Assembly: GCF_021295315.1 (NCBI RefSeq)
Contig: NZ_JAIMJA010000006.1
Coordinates: 124,001 to 188,000, forward strand
Reading direction: 5' to 3'
DNA length: 64,000 nucleotides
DNA from: Motilimonas cestriensis
GTDB taxonomy: Bacteria; Pseudomonadota; Gammaproteobacteria; Enterobacterales; CBDFNC01
The number at the start of each line of letters is the position of its first letter. The first letter of the stretch is position 1. Below the pieces are notes generated by a model. It did not search any database and was not told where the DNA came from. It saw only the letters and a program-made list of their open reading frames with translations. Below are positions 38,855 to 46,422 of this stretch, piece by piece. Position numbers and translations under genes: made by a program.

Positions 38855-39562
38855 ATGAATATGTTCCAGCTATTAAAACTTCGTATTAAAGGGCGCTATG
38901 AACCAAGAACCCAAGGCATAGTAACCTTCTTTAACCCTTATTCATATTATTTGGCTAGGAGGGAGCAAAAAATATTCTCTCAAATGGATGAATTTTATAT
39001 AGATGGGCAGTTATTAGTTAGGATTCTAACCGCTTTAGGTATTCCTGGTATTAAGCGGTTTAGCTTTGATAATACTTCCTTGGCACCAATCGTTTTCAAA
39101 GATTGTATCAAAGGGAAAAAATCTATTTACTTCATTGGTGCAAAAGAGGAAGAGATATCAACTTCAGTTAAAATAATAGCTGAAAATTATCCTGGTTTGG
39201 AAATTTTAGGGTATCGCAATGGCTATTTTAATTCTAAGCTAGAAAGAGGCGAAGTACTTGAGAATATAAAAAAAATATCTCCTGATGTGGTTGTTAGTGG
39301 AATGGGCACGCCATATCAGGAAGAATTTTTAGTAGACTTAAGATCCCATGGCTGGTCTGGTGTAGGTTATACTTGCGGAGGGTTTTTCCATCAAAGTACA
39401 ACGGGGTTGAATTATTATCCAAAATGGATGGATAAGCTAAATATTCGTTGGGTTTATCGAATTTACGATGAACCTAAATTAGTTAAGCGCTATTTCATAC
39501 AGTACCCAATAGCAATTTCCTATATACTGTTTGACTTCGTTAAGTATAAGTTAACTTCCTGA
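38855..39562 (+). CDS. WecG/TagA/CpsF family glycosyltransferase (GT26)
   Basis: A 235-residue protein with FYIDGQLLVRILTALGI, KSIYFIGAKEEEISTS, VVSGMGTPYQEEFLVDL and PKWMDKLNIRWVYRIYDEP, the GT26 framework. WecG uses UDP-ManNAcA and TagA uses UDP-ManNAc to extend Und-PP-GlcNAc, so with wecB and wecC in the locus this is probably the ManNAcA transferase acting second. The usual glycine-rich GGAFDFLAG stretch is altered to CGGFFHQSTTG, which may change donor or acceptor. It is the last gene of the plus-strand run. Confidence 0.85.
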   Translation: MNMFQLLKLRIKGRYEPRTQGIVTFFNPYSYYLARREQKIFSQMDEFYIDGQLLVRILTALGIPGIKRFSFDNTSLAPIVFKDCIKGKKSIYFIGAKEEEISTSVKIIAENYPGLEILGYRNGYFNSKLERGEVLENIKKISPDVVVSGMGTPYQEEFLVDLRSHGWSGVGYTCGGFFHQSTTGLNYYPKWMDKLNIRWVYRIYDEPKLVKRYFIQYPIAISYILFDFVKYKLTS

Positions 39563-39599
39563 TTGCTCACTACTCTGGTACAGCTGCTATGTTGTACCA

Positions 39600-41888
39600 C
39601 TAATCTCTCTTAATTTCGCTTTCTACTTGATAGAGACTGGAAATTTCTTTTTCGTCTAATCCTTTATTATAAAACCTATAATTATCCAACCCAATATTGC
39701 CAGCTGACACAATAAGTTTTTTACTAAGAAACTCTCCCTTTCTATTGTCTAACATTGATGATTTAAGTTTTCCGTTGATCCAAATCGACTTGACGCCATA
39801 CTTTCTAACCGCGACCAAGTGATACCACTCGTTACTTTTTAGCTTTTCTTTTGCGGTTATTTTTTTAAAAAAACTACCTGATGGTCTAGAAGAAAAGCTA
39901 ACTAGCAAGTCTGTTGAAATACTGACATATGCATAATTTTCAGCCCCCTCAATAAGTGCAAGAATGGTTGCTTTTGAATTAGGTGAGCTACTTTTGAACC
40001 AGCCTGAGAAGGAAAACTCCTCTTTTATTTTTTCTGGTGCGATTCCTAAATATAGTTTAGTGTCCAATTTTGATTCTAAAAATTGATTGCTACTTTCGAT
40101 TGAGTAAATTATTGCACCTTCAGACTCAGACTCATTTTGGTAACTACTTTTATCATTAATACTACCATTAAAGTCCCACAACCCAATTAGATTTTTATAA
40201 ATGGAATCTAACGTACTACTTTCTATTGCCCCTATGTCAGGCGCCAGGCCATTGTATTCTTCGCTGATGTTTGGGATTGTGTGAGCACTATCAATCAGTG
40301 TTGAATTTGATGTTGGGGAAAATGTTACAATAATATCTTTGGTAACACTTTCTGAAGATACTAATTTATTTTCTTCACTCCCTTTGTTGATTTCGTTTGA
40401 GCCTACTTCATGGTTGGAAGTTGATAGTGATTCTGCTGTATTTTCCATATAGGCATTGTTTTCAAACTTGACGCTGCTACCAAAGTTGGTAATGGTTTCA
40501 TCAGCTACAATAATAGCGTTATTTATAGCAACTACATTTTTTATTTCGTTCCCACTCCCGGTTAATCCAATGTTGGCCCCTTCTTGAATACTTTTATCCA
40601 AGTATTGTGTGTTGTGATAAATATGAATTTTTCCGGCAGTTTCATCAACTGTTTTAAGTTTAAATGTTGTTCCAACCATCATTGAGTGCTCGTCGCTATA
40701 TTGATGGCGATTCGCAACATTTCTAAATAGGTATACGGGTCCAAAGTATGCTGGAGAGACGGCATAGCTAATGTAGTTTAAATCTGTGTAATTGTTCCAA
40801 ACTCTAACATTAGCGTTACCTCCTTCTATTTCAAATGCGTCATCTCTTGCGTAGCTTATTGAATTTTCATAAATGTCAGAGTCTGATCCTGGAAAGCCAT
40901 AAGGGCGATCATTATCACCCTGTGCGCCCATTCCATCATTAAAATAATTGCCATTTGTACTAAAAATATTATTTCTGCGAATTACATTGTTACCAAGCGT
41001 ATTGGAAAGTGTAATCCCTTGTGGGCCTTCGGGATGGTATATGGAACCATCAACTTTTCCTGTTTGTGGGTTTTGATTCCAGCTGTTTGATGAGTAGTTT
41101 GGATTGAATATATTGTTATCTTGTATGATTATTTTTTCTTGTGTGTAAGCTTTATCGTAATTATTTGTAATAGCAGAGTGAAAGTTTTTACCAACATACC
41201 TATTCTCAATTTTACTTCCCCAATTGCTTATATTATTTTTTTCAATAATAATGTTTTTGTTATTCTTACCTTGAATGAAAATGGCATGTACTGCAGCATT
41301 AGTGAAGTTGAAGTTTCTGATAATTATATATGAAGCATCAATTTCTACATTGTATAACTCACCTATATCCAGTGTGTGCTCTTTATTTTGGCCATCGTAT
41401 ACCACATAACCAACTTCCTCATTCCCAGATTCTGTGATGGCCAGTGTTTTTTGCGTAGGATCAACATAGATTGTTTTAGCTATTTTAAGCTGTTCACTCC
41501 AAGTTCTTACGCTAGATGTGGCGTAAGTATTAGTGCTTTCTAGGTAAGCTATTACGTCATATTCTGTATCTGGGTCCAGTCGGACAATGCTTCCTCTAAA
41601 TTGATTTGAGTATTTCTTAAAGTGACTTTCTAGTTCGTTGAACTCTCGAGTTTCATAATCCAGTTCTACTGCCTCTTTCCATTCGTAACCTGCTGATTCT
41701 TTGTAAAATAGTCGGGCTTTTTCTTGTTCATTATTTATTGGTACCAACCAATAAACACTAAGTGAGTTAAAGGTTGGTATGATGGAAATTTGCCCCGTGA
41801 CTGTAGCGTCATTATTAATAGGGGTTGCATCAACCTTACTAGAAGCAATAAGCATTAAAAGTACTACTAAAATAATGTGTTTTTGCAT
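39600..41888 (-). CDS. Secreted FN3 / right-handed beta-helix / LamG protein
   Basis: A 762-residue protein with a signal peptide (first ~21 residues, ending VDA). A fibronectin III-like module (about 30-135) is followed by a long right-handed parallel beta-helix (about 150-500) with many NN/ND turns such as IIIEKNNIS, IIIQDNNIF and VIRRNNIF. A C-terminal LamG/concanavalin-like domain (about 565-755) includes LIGLWDFNGSIND, FSFSGWFKSS and EWYHLVAVRKYG. Beta-helix proteins of this type include polysaccharide lyases, epimerases and depolymerases, so it may process the polymer made by this locus. No catalytic triad could be assigned. It faces the polysaccharide genes and is AT-rich like them. 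Confidence 0.78.
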   Translation of the reverse strand: MQKHIILVVLLMLIASSKVDATPINNDATVTGQISIIPTFNSLSVYWLVPINNEQEKARLFYKESAGYEWKEAVELDYETREFNELESHFKKYSNQFRGSIVRLDPDTEYDVIAYLESTNTYATSSVRTWSEQLKIAKTIYVDPTQKTLAITESGNEEVGYVVYDGQNKEHTLDIGELYNVEIDASYIIIRNFNFTNAAVHAIFIQGKNNKNIIIEKNNISNWGSKIENRYVGKNFHSAITNNYDKAYTQEKIIIQDNNIFNPNYSSNSWNQNPQTGKVDGSIYHPEGPQGITLSNTLGNNVIRRNNIFSTNGNYFNDGMGAQGDNDRPYGFPGSDSDIYENSISYARDDAFEIEGGNANVRVWNNYTDLNYISYAVSPAYFGPVYLFRNVANRHQYSDEHSMMVGTTFKLKTVDETAGKIHIYHNTQYLDKSIQEGANIGLTGSGNEIKNVVAINNAIIVADETITNFGSSVKFENNAYMENTAESLSTSNHEVGSNEINKGSEENKLVSSESVTKDIIVTFSPTSNSTLIDSAHTIPNISEEYNGLAPDIGAIESSTLDSIYKNLIGLWDFNGSINDKSSYQNESESEGAIIYSIESSNQFLESKLDTKLYLGIAPEKIKEEFSFSGWFKSSSPNSKATILALIEGAENYAYVSISTDLLVSFSSRPSGSFFKKITAKEKLKSNEWYHLVAVRKYGVKSIWINGKLKSSMLDNRKGEFLSKKLIVSAGNIGLDNYRFYNKGLDEKEISSLYQVESEIKRD

Positions 41889-42022
41889 GCTTGGCCTTAA
41901 TGTGATTAGAAAAGTATGATAACTCTTAATTCTAGACTAACCTTAGCATTTTACCTATTTCTTAAGGTGTTGATTTTAATGTTATAAGTCATTATTCACA
42001 AAAGGTTAACACTTTTTCTCGC

Positions 42023-42052
42023 TTGACTTGTTGTTTGCCGCTTGATGATTAT
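42023..42052 (+). promoter_or_regulatory. Candidate promoter of the riboswitch-controlled beta-roll gene
   Basis: TTGACT (42023-42028) and GATTAT (42047-42052) are 18 bp apart, a reasonable sigma-70 arrangement. It would start the transcript about 50 bases before the riboswitch. Confidence 0.35.
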
Positions 42053-42108
42053 TTATTTATGTGGACAATACCCATGCAACTCACTTCACTTGAGTTTGCT
42101 GTAATACC

Positions 42109-42183
42109 GAGTAACGCCAAACCTTATGCGAATATGGGACGGAAAACTGCGGGTCTCTGCTTTGGAGATAGCCGGGTTGCCTC
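42109..42183 (+). ncRNA. GEMM-I cyclic-di-GMP riboswitch aptamer
   Basis: The strand reads GAGTAAC (42109-42115), G-C, CAAACC (42118-42123), a short hairpin with GCGA tetraloop (42128-42131), GGGACGG (42136-42142), AAAA, GCGGG, a hairpin TCTC/GAGA (42154-42157 with 42165-42168) and AGCCGGGTTGCCTC. GAGTAAC pairs with GTTG-CCTC to close P1. This is the GEMM-I consensus in order. The G of the ligand-contact position (G20 in Vc2 numbering, from memory) is kept at 42116, and the neighbouring conserved pair G21-C46 is swapped to C42117-G42142, a compensating change. It lies 38 bases before the beta-roll gene start. An open frame at 42023-42208 overlaps it and is not a gene. Confidence 0.9.
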
Positions 42184-42187
42184 AGAA

Positions 42188-42203
42188 TTAATCTTGAGAT
42201 TAA
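42188..42203 (+). promoter_or_regulatory. Expression-platform hairpin candidate
   Basis: TTAATCT-TG-AGATTAA is a perfect 7-bp inverted repeat directly after the GEMM aptamer and before the AGGGG ribosome site (42211-42215). There is no U-run, so if it has a switching role it more likely affects translation than termination. Confidence 0.4.
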
Positions 42204-42221
42204 CTTAATTAGGGGCTTAAC

Positions 42222-43238
42222 ATGTCTACAGTAAAAATTCCTACAGTAAAAATTGCTACAACAAACACAGATGGAACCGGTTCTGCTAACAATTTAACTG
42301 ATGACCACACAGTACTCACTGGTGTTGGTGTTATAGACGAGTCAGAATACGAAGCGTCAAATAACAATGACATCATTGATGTTGAAGCTGCTTATTGGAA
42401 TGCTAAAGGCAGTAAAGAAGTTAAAATTGATGCAGAAAACGTAAATGTAGTAACAAAAGATTTTGTTGACGTTGACCTAAATCTTGCAAACAGCACTAAT
42501 GATGTCATCGTTAATGTCATCAACTCTAAGCGCGGCCAAATCGAAACTGGCTCGGGTGATGATTCAATCGCATTATCTGTTCAAACTAACAACGGTGGTT
42601 GGAGTAACTTATTCCAAATCGACACTGGCGATGGTGTTGATTCAGTTACTATTTCTGATGCGCAAAACTCACAATTCACTTCTCTTGATATCAAAACGGG
42701 TAATGGCGGTGATTCTGTTAACTTATCAGCGATGAAAGCTTCTGCTGATGCTTCTGTATTCAGAATTATTGATACAGGTGCTGGTGATGATACTATCGCT
42801 GGTTCAAAAGGCGCAGATGCTATCAATGGTGGTGAAGGTGTTGATATCATTTTTGCTGGTGGCGGCGATGATGTCGTTACATTTGATGCAGCTGATCGTT
42901 TTGTAGATGGCGGTCAAGGTTTTGATGCGCTAGTTATCCAAGGTCGCACTACTGCTGATATTGGACCTCAGTTTACTGGTTTTGAAGCGATAATCGGCGA
43001 AGCTGGCTCAGCTCAAAACATCCGCATTGATCTGCAAGATGGCTTAGTTATTCGCTTGGGTGGTGATGCTGGTGATAACGTATCGTTCAATGAGCTATCT
43101 AGCTTCACGGCGTTAAGCACTGAAGATTCAGATGCGCTATCTGGTCGTTTTGATGTAGACACTTCAGGCTTACAAGCTTACCAAACTGAGAATGACGGCA
43201 ATACTGTTACAATTTGGTCTGATACAGACTTAGTATAA
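42222..43238 (+). CDS. RTX-like beta-roll protein, probable type I secretion substrate (paralogue B)
   Basis: A 338-residue acidic Asp/Asn/Gly-rich protein lacking a Sec signal. Motifs include GSGDDSIAL, GDGVDSVTI, GNGGDSVNL, GAGDDTIAG, INGGEGVDIIFAGGGDDVV and VDGGQGFDALV, which suit calcium-stabilised beta-roll turns. The last residues TIWSDTDLV show acidic residues followed by hydrophobic ones, like PrtB/LipA-type secretion signals. It aligns along its length with the protein at 25757-26830 (shared KE[IV]KIDA, FVDVD, NS[KQ]FT). Its leader carries the cyclic-di-GMP riboswitch, and a type I ABC exporter and fusion protein follow. I infer a secreted matrix or surface protein produced on a biofilm signal. 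Confidence 0.85.
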   Translation: MSTVKIPTVKIATTNTDGTGSANNLTDDHTVLTGVGVIDESEYEASNNNDIIDVEAAYWNAKGSKEVKIDAENVNVVTKDFVDVDLNLANSTNDVIVNVINSKRGQIETGSGDDSIALSVQTNNGGWSNLFQIDTGDGVDSVTISDAQNSQFTSLDIKTGNGGDSVNLSAMKASADASVFRIIDTGAGDDTIAGSKGADAINGGEGVDIIFAGGGDDVVTFDAADRFVDGGQGFDALVIQGRTTADIGPQFTGFEAIIGEAGSAQNIRIDLQDGLVIRLGGDAGDNVSFNELSSFTALSTEDSDALSGRFDVDTSGLQAYQTENDGNTVTIWSDTDLV

Positions 43239-43254
43239 TTGTCCATTAGTTCAT

Positions 43255-43282
43255 AAATGCGCCTATTGGCGCATTTTTTGTT
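43255..43282 (+). terminator. Terminator/attenuator between beta-roll gene and its exporter
   Basis: AAATGCGCC and GGCGCATTT pair around TATT, followed by a T-run. Its place inside an apparent operon suggests partial termination, giving more substrate than exporter. Confidence 0.85.
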
Positions 43283-43311
43283 TCTGATTTTTAATATTTC
43301 ACTAAGGTCAC

Positions 43312-45009
43312 ATGATGTTGCAGTGGAAGCCGTTCCTCAAAATAAGGCAGCAGCAGTTAGTTTTTATTGGCTTGTTTTCAATATTTATTAACCTACTGAT
43401 GTTGGTTTTACCGATTTACAGTTTACAGATTTTCGATCGGGTACTTTCTTCTCGCAGCGCTGAAACCTTGGTGTTACTCGCGGTGCTTGCCCTTGGTTTA
43501 TTACTATTGCAAGCCTCGCTTGAGTTTATTCGTTCACGCTTATTACATGTTGGCGCGGTCTATTTCGAACACCACTGCGCACCCACTTTAGTATCACGTG
43601 CGCTACATATTGCTGGCCATAGCCCAGATCTTTCCCGGCGTGGTTTATTAGACATTAATGAGTTAAAGGCTGGACTTAGTTCGCCCATGGTGGCCTTGTT
43701 GTTCGATTTGCCTTGGACGCCTATTTTTATTCTCGTTATTTTCTCACTGCATCCGCTGTTAGGCTGGTTTGCATTGGCGGCAACGCTTGTGTTGATAGGT
43801 TTAACTTGGCTTAACTTGCACTTAACACGTAAAAATGCCGATGATATTGCGCAAAAGTCTTTTGATTCCGGCGCTTTTTTACAGCGGCAAATTGGTTTGG
43901 GCCGCTCGATTGCGTTGTTTAACGTGGCTGATAACTTAGCTCAAAGCTGGCATCAGCAAAATAGTGAAGTCCTCGCGCTGCAAAATAAAGCCAACTTGCG
44001 TATGCAGGTGTTACAGTCATTTATTAAATACGCGCGGATGACGCTGCAAGTGGGGGTGTTGGGATTAGGGGCTTGGCTAGTTATTACTAATCAAGCGGTA
44101 GCTGGCGTGATGTTAGCGGCCTCTATTTTACTTGGTCGTGTATTGGCCCCGCTGGATCAAAGCGTTAACTTATGGAAGCCTTGGCGTCAAAGTCGCCAAG
44201 CTTTTACTCGTGTGGCAGAGGTGTTTGCAGATCAACAAGATGAAAACCGTATTGCGATGCCAATTGATGCGATCCGACTAAATGTTGAGGCACTGAGTGT
44301 GAAAGATTCATTTGACCGTTTGATTTTAAAAAATGTGCAGTTTGAATTAAAAGCAGGACATGCCTTAGCGATAGTGGGTAGCAGTGGCTCAGGTAAGTCA
44401 ACCTTGCTTAATGCCATTGCTGGCGGTCCTCTCAGTCAGCAGGGCTTTATTCGCATCAACGATATTGCTATTAATGAAATGTTGCCGCAGCAACGCCATG
44501 AACTGATTGGCTACTTGCCGCAGCAGGTAGAGTTATTTGAGACCTCGTTATTTAATAATATTTGTTGTTTTGAAACTGGCGAAGGGGTTGATGAGAAAGT
44601 ATTTGCCGCGGCTAAATTGGCGGGTATTCATGAGTTCATTAGTAAACAACCGAATGCTTACCAAACGGAGTTTGGCCGTAAAGGGGTGCAATTATCGGGC
44701 GGTGAAATGCAGTTGTTAGGACTGGCGCGCGCTTTGTACCATCAACCCAAACTACTATTACTGGATGAGCCAGATTCCAACCTTGATTTGCAATCTGAGC
44801 AACGCTTGTTACTCACTCTGCATCAATTAAAGCAACAAGGCGTCACTATTATTTTGATTAGCCACCGCGGCACGTTAATTAAAGTGGCCGACTGGCTGGT
44901 TTGTTTAGATAAAGGCAGCATTACGGATGCTGGCAAAAAAGATGATGTATTAGCACGATTACAGAAAAAAGCGCCAACTCAAATCAATCGCGAGGGCAGT
45001 CATGGATAA
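43312..45009 (+). CDS. Type I secretion ABC transporter (PrtD/HasD-like)
   Basis: A 565-residue fused ABC exporter. An N-terminal membrane domain has about six segments (FIGLFSIFINLLMLVLPIYS..) with the family pattern YSLQIFDRVLSSRSAETL. The ATPase domain has Walker A GSSGSGKST (about 353-361), signature LSGGEMQLLGLARAL and Walker B LLLLDEPDSNLD. There is no C39 peptidase domain, so it is not a bacteriocin-type exporter. It exports unfolded substrates with a C-terminal signal directly from the cytoplasm. AAGGT precedes the ATG, and it overlaps the next gene by 8 bases. Confidence 0.93.
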   Translation: MMLQWKPFLKIRQQQLVFIGLFSIFINLLMLVLPIYSLQIFDRVLSSRSAETLVLLAVLALGLLLLQASLEFIRSRLLHVGAVYFEHHCAPTLVSRALHIAGHSPDLSRRGLLDINELKAGLSSPMVALLFDLPWTPIFILVIFSLHPLLGWFALAATLVLIGLTWLNLHLTRKNADDIAQKSFDSGAFLQRQIGLGRSIALFNVADNLAQSWHQQNSEVLALQNKANLRMQVLQSFIKYARMTLQVGVLGLGAWLVITNQAVAGVMLAASILLGRVLAPLDQSVNLWKPWRQSRQAFTRVAEVFADQQDENRIAMPIDAIRLNVEALSVKDSFDRLILKNVQFELKAGHALAIVGSSGSGKSTLLNAIAGGPLSQQGFIRINDIAINEMLPQQRHELIGYLPQQVELFETSLFNNICCFETGEGVDEKVFAAAKLAGIHEFISKQPNAYQTEFGRKGVQLSGGEMQLLGLARALYHQPKLLLLDEPDSNLDLQSEQRLLLTLHQLKQQGVTIILISHRGTLIKVADWLVCLDKGSITDAGKKDDVLARLQKKAPTQINREGSHG

Positions 45010-46330
45010 GTTACAGATGAAGGATGATATGCCTGAGTTGTCCCTTAACCCGCGGCGATACATTATTGCTGGTTTACTTGTGCTGTTATTTGGCGGTGGC
45101 TTTAGTGTTTATTGGCTGTGTTTTACCTATTTAGACTCTGCTGCTATTGCTCCCGGTACTATCACGGTTGAAGGTAAGCGTAAATCGATTGAGCACTTTG
45201 AAGGCGGCATTGTTGAACGAGTGTTGGTAAAAGAAGGAGACATGGTGGAAGCGGGTGAGCCTTTGATTGAGCTTTCGTCTATTTCAGCTAAGACCCGTTT
45301 TAGTCAATTGCAGCAAAAACTCTATAGCTCTCTCGCGCAAAAGCAGCGTTTAGAAAGTGAGCGCAATGGTGCAGAAACGTTAGAATTTAGCCAAGATTTA
45401 CTCGTGGCGGCGGAATCTCACCCCGCGTTATTATCGGTGATGAAAACCCAGCAGTTGCTATTTTCCGGCAGGCAAAAGCTGATGCAAAGTGAGCTGGCGG
45501 TATTAGATGCGCGCTTAGAGCGAGTAGCCAGTGATCGCGTAGCTCTGGAGCAAAAGCTTAAACAAGAAAAGCGAGCGTTTGAGTATCTGCGCCAAGAGGC
45601 TGCCATGCATGAAGAGTTATTACCAGCAGGCTATACATCAAAGCTAAAAGCATTAGAAATTCAGCGCACTAAAGCGCGGCTCTCGGGTGATTTAATGGAT
45701 CTTGAAGGGCGTTTGCGTAATCGCGAGATGGCGCAACTCGAAATCCATCAGCAACGCCTATCAATGAAGCACCAAAATATCAGCCAAATTGAGCAAGAAT
45801 TGCAAGAATTGGCCAAAGTAATGGATGACACCGTTGAGCAGTTAACCCAAGCCAAAGATGTTTTATCGCGCGTGGTATTAAGTAGCCCAAGTACTGGGCG
45901 AGTGGTTGGCTTAAGTGTGTTTAACCGCGGTGATGTGATTAGCCCCGGTGAAACCTTAATGCAAGTTGTGCCAGAAAACGATCGTTTGATTGTTGAAGCT
46001 AGCCTTAAGCCCGAAGACATTGACGTGATCACTAAAGGTCAAAAGGCGATGGTGCGCTTGGCTGCCTATAGCTTTAGAACGACTCCTCCCATAGAAGGTG
46101 AGATCATCCACGTTGCAGCTGATCGCTTGGTGAGTAAAGACAAATCTCACGAGGAAGGCTTTGTGATTAAAGTGGCTATCAATCCTGACGATTTGGCCCA
46201 TTTAAAAAATGTGAAACTCCATCCGGGCATGCCCGCCGAGGTGTTTGTGGTGTTAAATAAACGTCGCCCGATTGATTATTTACTTGAGCCATTGCAGCTT
46301 GATTTATATCGCGCATTTCGGGAGATGTGA
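45002..46330 (+). CDS. Type I secretion membrane-fusion protein (HlyD/PrtE family)
   Basis: A 442-residue protein with one membrane segment near residues 19-41 and a lipoyl-like half motif (VEGKRKSIEHFEGGIVERVL, VKEGDMVEAGEPLIEL). A long coiled-coil region follows (about 95-275), then the beta-barrel part beginning VVLSSPSTGRVVGLSVFNRG and VLNKRRPIDYLLEPL at the end, as in PrtE/AprE. It bridges the ABC protein to an outer-membrane TolC-type channel, which is not encoded in the window. Confidence 0.93.
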   Translation: MDKLQMKDDMPELSLNPRRYIIAGLLVLLFGGGFSVYWLCFTYLDSAAIAPGTITVEGKRKSIEHFEGGIVERVLVKEGDMVEAGEPLIELSSISAKTRFSQLQQKLYSSLAQKQRLESERNGAETLEFSQDLLVAAESHPALLSVMKTQQLLFSGRQKLMQSELAVLDARLERVASDRVALEQKLKQEKRAFEYLRQEAAMHEELLPAGYTSKLKALEIQRTKARLSGDLMDLEGRLRNREMAQLEIHQQRLSMKHQNISQIEQELQELAKVMDDTVEQLTQAKDVLSRVVLSSPSTGRVVGLSVFNRGDVISPGETLMQVVPENDRLIVEASLKPEDIDVITKGQKAMVRLAAYSFRTTPPIEGEIIHVAADRLVSKDKSHEEGFVIKVAINPDDLAHLKNVKLHPGMPAEVFVVLNKRRPIDYLLEPLQLDLYRAFREM

Positions 46331-46339
46331 TAACTCCCC

Positions 46340-46388
46340 AGCCTAGTTATGCCAGCGTGGTTTCATTCTGCGCCATACTAGGCTTTAA
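46340..46388 (+). terminator. Possible terminator after the secretion genes
   Basis: AGCCTAG and CTAGGCT with further pairing TTATG/CATA enclose a ~22-nt loop, followed by TTTAATT. It may partly separate manC-manB transcription from the secretion genes. Confidence 0.45.
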
Positions 46389-46422
46389 TTAACACATAAA
46401 TCCAATGGATCTGGAGTGTGTT

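Noticed and set aside
42023-42208. 61-codon open frame before the second beta-roll gene
   Set aside because: It covers the GEMM riboswitch and its sequence is explained by the RNA consensus.
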